Source of the DNA: Massilia frigida
GTDB taxonomy: Bacteria > Pseudomonadota > Gammaproteobacteria > Burkholderiales > Burkholderiaceae_D
Direction: 5' to 3'
DNA: 64,000 nucleotides
NCBI RefSeq assembly: GCF_011682175.1
Contig: NZ_WHJG01000002.1
Location: forward strand, 1 to 64,000
The notes under the pieces are model-generated. The model was not told the origin of the DNA. It did no database searches and worked only from the letters and a program-made list of their open reading frames with translations. Both the position numbers and the translations under genes were made by a program. Shown in pieces: positions 59,265 to 64,000 of the stretch; the first letter of the stretch is position 1; every line of letters starts with the position of its first letter.

Positions 59265-59359
59265 GAAGCATCCTTGAATGAGCGAACCCCAGTGTAAGTA
59301 AAAAACCATCGACAGTTTTGAGACAGGAAGCCATACTTTGTCGCAAATCCGCCAATCGC

Positions 59360-60157
59360 ATGCGCATGACCCTGACCATCCTGACCCATACCCGCTGGCA
59401 GCCGGCCGGACTCGAACCGACGCCGGCGCGCCCGGTGCGCGCCCTGGCCCGCGACCTCGACGTCACCCAGTGGCTGGCCCCGCACCAGCATCGCTGGGGC
59501 CAGCTGACCTTCGCCCTGAGCGGGGTGCTGCGCGTGACCACGCCCGGCAGCAGCTGGATCGTGCCGCCGCTGCGCGCGATCTGGATTGCGCCCAATGTGG
59601 AGCACGCCATCCACGTGCTCGAAACGGCGCGCCTGCGCCCGCTCTGCATCCTGGCCGCGCGCGCGCCGTTCGAGGGCGACGAATGCCGGGTGCTGACCGT
59701 GTCGGTGCTGCTGCGCGAGCTGATCATCGCGCTCGGGCAGGCCGGCCCGGGGCCGCGCGAGCACTTGCTGGCCGAGCTGATCCTCGACGAATTGCCCGGC
59801 TCGGCCACCCGTCCCATGCGCGTGCCCCTGCCCCGGGACAAACGCCTGGGCGCCCTGTGCACGGCCCTGATCGAGGACCCGTCCTGCCAGCTGACCCTGG
59901 GCCAGTGGGCGGCCCAGGTCGGCGCCTCCGAGCGCACCCTGACCCGCCTGTTCGAGCGCGAACTGGGGATGCGCTTCGGCCACTGGCGCCAGCAAGTGCG
60001 CCTGGCCCACGCCGCGCCCCTGATCGCGCGCGGCATGCCGCTCTCGCAGGTGGCCGGGGAACTTGGCTACGCCAGCCAGTCGGCCTTTTCGGCGATGTTC
60101 AAGAAAACCTTCGGCAGCTCGCCGACCGCTTTTTTTGCCGACGATAAGCCGCGCTGA
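59360..60157 (+). CDS. AraC-family transcription regulator
   Basis: About 265 residues. The N-terminal 150 residues form a cupin-like sensing domain (LAPHQHRWGQLTFALSGVLR, WIAPNVEHAIHVLE). The C-terminal AraC DNA-binding domain has two helix-turn-helix units: LTLGQWAAQVGASERTLTRL and MPLSQVAGELGYASQSAFSA, ending FKKTFGSSPTAFF. It is divergent from the MFS gene and is a likely regulator of it. ATG 59360 or 59366 are both possible. Confidence 0.88.
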   Translation: MRMTLTILTHTRWQPAGLEPTPARPVRALARDLDVTQWLAPHQHRWGQLTFALSGVLRVTTPGSSWIVPPLRAIWIAPNVEHAIHVLETARLRPLCILAARAPFEGDECRVLTVSVLLRELIIALGQAGPGPREHLLAELILDELPGSATRPMRVPLPRDKRLGALCTALIEDPSCQLTLGQWAAQVGASERTLTRLFERELGMRFGHWRQQVRLAHAAPLIARGMPLSQVAGELGYASQSAFSAMFKKTFGSSPTAFFADDKPR

Positions 60158-60247
60158 ACGGCGCCGTGACAAATAGTGTATTTCTGATCAGTATTAAGCA
60201 CGTATAGTGGGCGCTTCCCTGTCGTCCCCAATTTTAGGAGTTCTCTG

Positions 60248-61513
60248 GTGGTTTTACTTATCGGTTTTGCGCTGCTCGTCTGCCTGGTCGTCCTGTTCTA
60301 CCGCGTGACGGATGCGCCGAAAGAGCCTGCGGCCGGCACCGCGAGCGCCGCCGGCTCGGCCAACCTGTCCGGCATCGGGGTGGCGTACATCTCGAACGGC
60401 AAGCTGTTCTACCAGCCCGACGGCGGCGCGCTGCGCCAGTTGCACAGCCCCTACATCCAGGAGATCGAAGACCGCCTGGCGCGCAGCAACGAGCGCAATT
60501 CGTGGAAGAAAAACACCAGCTTCGAAGTGGGCGCCTACGGCCAGATGAAGCAGTTCGGCGACGCCGCCAATGGCATCCGCTATACCTCGGCCCAGTTCGA
60601 CCAGCATCAGGCCATCCTGTATTTCCTGAGCGACGCGGGCATCGGCGGCCTGTTTTCCCTCAACCTGGAGACGGGCGTGGAAACGCGCATCGTGCACCGC
60701 CAGCATCTCGATTTGAGCGACCTGAACCTGAACCGCGACACCGGCAAGCTGGTCTGCACCTCCTCGTCCAAGGACAGCATCACCAATATTGCCACGCTCG
60801 ACGTGCAGGGCAACAAGCTGCGCGAGCTGACCGGCGGCGACACGGCCGATTCGGCGCCGGCCTGGTGCGACGAAGACACCATCGTCTACCAGTCGGCCGG
60901 ACTGGCGCGCGACGGCCAGGGCATGATCGTTGCGCTCGGCCACAGCACCATCCAGAAGCTGGACCTGCGCTCGGGCAAGCTGGACACGGTACTGGACGAC
61001 GCCAACACCGACTTCCTGCATCCGCGCGTAACAAGCACGGGCGAACTGCTGTTCATCCGCCGTCCGTACGAAGTGTCGCAATACAGCAGCGGCAATATCT
61101 TGCTCGATACCGTACTGTTCCCGTTCCGCCTGCTGCGCGCGGTGTTCCACTACCTGAATTTCTTCTCGATCATGTACAGCCGCAAGCCGCTCACCGGCGC
61201 CAGCGGACCAGCGGCCCAGGCCGACGTGAAGGCCATCATCCTCAAGGGCAAGCGCATCGATGCCGAGAAAGCCCTGCGCAGCGAAAACATGGTGGCCGGC
61301 GTGCCCTCGCTGGTGCCGGCCAGCTGGCAACTGGTACAGCGCAGCCGCTCGGGCGATGATCGCGTGCTGGCAAGCAATGTGGCGTCCTACGACATCACGC
61401 CGGCCGGGCAAATTCTCTACTCGAACGGACGCGGCGTGTTCCTGCTGGGCGATGACGGACGCTCGACCCTGGTGCTCAAAGGCGACCTGGTGGGCGACAT
61501 CATCGCGCGTTGA
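60248..61513 (+). CDS. Membrane-anchored beta-propeller-type protein (TolB/WD40-like repeats)
   Basis: 421 residues starting at GTG 60248 with an AGGAG site. An N-terminal helix (LLIGFALLVCLVVLFY) anchors it; the rest is periplasmic. Repeated blade-like segments occur (AILYFLSDAGIGGLFSLNLE, TGKLVCTSSSKDSITNIATL, DSAPAWCDEDTIVYQS), like TolB-type propellers. No enzyme motif is seen. Function unknown. Confidence 0.6.
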   Translation: MVLLIGFALLVCLVVLFYRVTDAPKEPAAGTASAAGSANLSGIGVAYISNGKLFYQPDGGALRQLHSPYIQEIEDRLARSNERNSWKKNTSFEVGAYGQMKQFGDAANGIRYTSAQFDQHQAILYFLSDAGIGGLFSLNLETGVETRIVHRQHLDLSDLNLNRDTGKLVCTSSSKDSITNIATLDVQGNKLRELTGGDTADSAPAWCDEDTIVYQSAGLARDGQGMIVALGHSTIQKLDLRSGKLDTVLDDANTDFLHPRVTSTGELLFIRRPYEVSQYSSGNILLDTVLFPFRLLRAVFHYLNFFSIMYSRKPLTGASGPAAQADVKAIILKGKRIDAEKALRSENMVAGVPSLVPASWQLVQRSRSGDDRVLASNVASYDITPAGQILYSNGRGVFLLGDDGRSTLVLKGDLVGDIIAR

Positions 61514-61579
61514 GCCGGGCCGCCGGCGAACGCAGCGCCGGTTTCCGGCAGCTGACAAAGCTGCTCAAGTCGGCGCCAG

Positions 61580-62548
61580 TCACGCGAGCTTGCGCGCCGC
61601 AATCGCCAGGTAGCGCGGGTCGCCATAGACAAGCGACTCGCACCAGGCCGAATAACACAGCTTGATGACGTGCGCATCGGTGGCCCGCGCAGCTTGCGCC
61701 ATGCAGGCTTGCCAGTCAATTCCCGCAGCGGGCGCGGGCGTGCCCCCAGGTGCAGGTTCGACTGTCAGGCTCGCGACTACCACCGCTTCCCACAGATAGC
61801 GCAGCGCCTGCCGTGGGTCGCCCGCGTACGGCGCCACTACCCGGAAAGCATGGCAAGCCGTGACAGTGTGCAAGAGCGTGAAATCTTCCTGCGCATGGTA
61901 GGCGCCAAGCGCAAACTGCGCCACCTGGCGCAGGTCGAGCGTGGCCGGCTGGATCGCCGTGCCGGCCATGGCAGGATGGCGTGCCGCCTGGCGCATGTGG
62001 TCGATGATGATGCCATCCCACGGCGCATGGCCTGCCACCGCACGGGCCAGGCGCGCCGCGATGGCGGCCGGCGCCTCGTCCACCTCGTCCGGCGCCAGAT
62101 CCAGGGTCACGTATTCCATGACCCAGTAGGCCAGCGCGGCGCACGTTTCGTCCAGGTCACCGGCATCGATGGCATACGCAAGCCGGATCAGGCAATGAAA
62201 CGCCGACGCCGACACGCCCGGCAACAGCCGTGGCACCCAGCCGCGCAATACGGCGTCGAGCCCGGCGCGACGCACGCTCTCCTGGAAAAAGCGCTCGAGG
62301 CCGCCGGCGTTGCGTCCCTTGCCCAGCCACGCAAGCGCATCCGCCACCGCGCCGATATCGCCATCCTGCGCTTCCAGGCGGCGCGCATTGACGTCAAACG
62401 CGCGTTGCATGGCGTCGGCCGGCGCGCCCATGCGGTCGAGCGCGATCAGCGTCATCGGCAAATGATTGGCGAGCCGCTCGCCATACAGCGGCCCGTAGCG
62501 CCGGCTGTGCGCCAGCAAGTTGCGGCAAGTATCCGACAATGTCGCCAT
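61580..62548 (-). CDS. Questin-oxidase-like (DUF4243) protein
   Basis: About 322 residues, all-helical. Segments such as HLPMTLIALDRMGAPADAMQ near the N-terminus, DFTLLHTVTACHAFRV and the closing HVIKLCYSAWCESLVYGDPR match the questin oxidase family, best known from a fungal Baeyer-Villiger-type enzyme. The role in bacteria is not known. ATG 62548 fits; the frame upstream is open but has no start signal. Confidence 0.7.
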   Translation of the reverse strand: MATLSDTCRNLLAHSRRYGPLYGERLANHLPMTLIALDRMGAPADAMQRAFDVNARRLEAQDGDIGAVADALAWLGKGRNAGGLERFFQESVRRAGLDAVLRGWVPRLLPGVSASAFHCLIRLAYAIDAGDLDETCAALAYWVMEYVTLDLAPDEVDEAPAAIAARLARAVAGHAPWDGIIIDHMRQAARHPAMAGTAIQPATLDLRQVAQFALGAYHAQEDFTLLHTVTACHAFRVVAPYAGDPRQALRYLWEAVVVASLTVEPAPGGTPAPAAGIDWQACMAQAARATDAHVIKLCYSAWCESLVYGDPRYLAIAARKLA

Positions 62549-62730
62549 GCAGGTTCTCCACGTGATCCACCAGCCCGACAGACTACCACCGGCCGCGATC
62601 GCGCGCACGCCATGAAAGCGCCCTGATCTCCCGCGCCGCATCGCCTGCTGGCGATCAATCCCGCGCAGCGGCAGCGATGCAAACTCGACAGGCCAGGGGC
62701 GCCGGCCCCACTCTTTCAAAGAGGAAATCC

Positions 62731-64000
62731 ATGGTCACACGTAAAAAAAGCGGACCGTCCACCGACGGCGCAGGCTCCATCTTCAGCACCGTCGCGGGTC
62801 CCTCGGACCCGACCCTGCCCGGCAGCCTGGGCAGCACCAATCCCACTGCGGAGCGCTTGCTCGACAAAGCCGGCGGCGACGCGGACCTGGCCGACGAGCA
62901 GCCCTTCAACGCCACCAAACCGCTCGAACACGGCGCTGCGGCGCGCACGCCCCACACCGGCGAAGCGTATGCGGCGTCGACCCCGCTGGCCACGGCCAGC
63001 ACCAGCACCGACAACGTCGCCTCGCCCAAGGTCGGCGCCGGCACCCCGCATCTGGGCGACAACGCCCTGAACAGTTCGCTAGACCGGGTGCGCGCCGACG
63101 ATACCGAACAGCGCCTGACCACCAACCAGGCCGTTCCGGTGTCGAGCAACCAGGACGCGCTCAAGATCGGCCTGCGCGGCCCGATCGCGCTGGAAGACTT
63201 CGTCATGCGCGAAAAAATCACCCACTTCGACCACGAGCGCATCCCGGAACGGGTGGTGCACGCGCGCGGTTCTGCCGCGCACGGCTACTTCGAATCCTAC
63301 CAGGACCTGTGCCAGCTCTCGCGCGCCGCCCCCTTCGCCCATGCGGGCAAGCGTACCCCGGTGTTCGTGCGTTTCTCCACCGCCACCGGCGAGCGCGGCT
63401 CGCCCGACACGGCACGCGACGTGCGCGGCTTTGCCGTCAAGTTCTACACCGACGAAGGCAACTGGGACCTGGTGGCCAACAACATCCCCGTGTTCTTCAT
63501 CCAGGACCCGATGAAGTTCCCCGACGTGGCCCACGCCATCAAGCCCGAACCGCACCACGGCATGCCGCAAGCGTCCAGCGCGCACGACACCTTCTGGGAT
63601 TTCGCCTCGCTCAGCCCCGAAATCACCCACATGCTCATGTGGATCATGTCCGACCGCGCCATCCCGCGCAGCTACCGCATGATGCAAGGCTTCGGCGTGC
63701 ACACCTTCAAGCTCATCAACGCCAAGGGCGACGTACGCCTGTGCAAATTCCACTGGACCCCGCTGCAGGGCACCCACTCACTGGTGTGGGACGAGGCGTT
63801 CAAGCTGCGCGGCGTCGATGCCGACTACCACCGGCGCGACCTGTGGCAAGCCATCGAGGCCGGCAACTTTCCCGAGTACGAACTGGGCCTGCAAGTGTTC
63901 ACCGAAGAGGAAGCCGCCACCTTCCCCTTCGACATCCTCGACCCGACCAAGCTGATCCCCGAGGAATTGATCCCGCTGTTCCCGGTTGGCAAACTGGTCC
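62731..64000 (+). CDS. katE: Large-subunit catalase (KatE, clade II), 5' part
   Basis: Partial: runs off the right edge after 423 codons. ATG 62731 follows AAAGAGGA. The first about 120 residues are the extended N-terminal arm of large catalases. The core begins with [20 protein letters not shown] (catalytic His), and [20 protein letters not shown] and [11 protein letters not shown] (distal Asn) follow. It removes hydrogen peroxide using heme. The heme-ligand Tyr region and flavodoxin-like C-terminal domain lie beyond the window. Confidence 0.93.
   Translation, partial: MVTRKKSGPSTDGAGSIFSTVAGPSDPTLPGSLGSTNPTAERLLDKAGGDADLADEQPFNATKPLEHGAAARTPHTGEAYAASTPLATASTSTDNVASPKVGAGTPHLGDNALNSSLDRVRADDTEQRLTTNQAVPVSSNQDALKIGLRGPIALEDFVMREKITHFDHERIPERVVHARGSAAHGYFESYQDLCQLSRAAPFAHAGKRTPVFVRFSTATGERGSPDTARDVRGFAVKFYTDEGNWDLVANNIPVFFIQDPMKFPDVAHAIKPEPHHGMPQASSAHDTFWDFASLSPEITHMLMWIMSDRAIPRSYRMMQGFGVHTFKLINAKGDVRLCKFHWTPLQGTHSLVWDEAFKLRGVDADYHRRDLWQAIEAGNFPEYELGLQVFTEEEAATFPFDILDPTKLIPEELIPLFPVGKLV

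Overview
The window reads as a GC-rich betaproteobacterial chromosome of the Oxalobacteraceae type (Massilia, Duganella or Janthinobacterium relatives). The basis is gene order and protein style: rpmF-plsX-fabH-fabD-fabG-acpP-fabF, rpoE-rseA-mucD, and lepA-lepB-rnc-era-recO-pdxJ-acpS. The genus is an inference.

Region 1 (about 1-24100) is an accessory island. Its core (1282-22082, all on the minus strand) is a complete prodigiosin-type tripyrrole pigment cluster in the order pigA, pigB-pigC (one fused gene), pigD, E, F, G, H, I, J, K, L, M. PigI, G, A, J, H, M and F should build the bipyrrole aldehyde MBC from proline, malonyl units and serine. PigD, PigE and the PigB half should build the monopyrrole MAP. 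The PigC half joins the two, and PigL arms the carrier proteins. Two departures from the Serratia layout stand out: pigB and pigC form one uninterrupted 1458-codon reading frame, and no pigN is visible. Both flanks are wreckage: on the left an IS50-like insertion sequence end and a frameshifted tyrosine recombinase, on the right an SDR gene remnant and a second broken tyrosine recombinase next to a tRNA array. This points to horizontal acquisition followed by decay of the mobility genes.

Region 2 (24125-28662) holds one tRNA-Cys and four tRNA-Gly(GCC) genes, then pgsA, uvrC, acpS and pdxJ on the minus strand. Region 3 (28697-38766) is the recO-era-rnc-DUF4845-lepB-lepA block followed by grx-like, mucD, rseA and rpoE. 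The sigma-E locus is odd: RseA has no visible membrane segment, ends in a short-repeat tail, and no rseB lies between rseA and mucD. A good sigma-E type promoter precedes rpoE. Region 4 (38851-45605) is the fatty-acid and phospholipid cluster fabF-acpP-fabG-fabD-fabH-plsX-rpmF-yceD.

Region 5 (45787-64000) is mixed chromosomal content: maf, a tetrapyrrole-methylase-like methyltransferase, a secreted NTF2-fold protein, a stand-alone CheB-like methylesterase, a DUF6445 oxygenase-like protein, an EAL-HDOD protein, rlmJ with a repeat-rich tail, aceA, a coupled small ORF with a Cache-HAMP sensor and a DUF4388 protein, an RraA-family protein, an acetyltransferase-like protein overlapping an MFS transporter, an AraC regulator, a beta-propeller protein, a questin-oxidase-like protein, and the start of a large catalase. 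Short tandem repeats of 12-13 bp recur in and between genes from about 34 kb to 55 kb.
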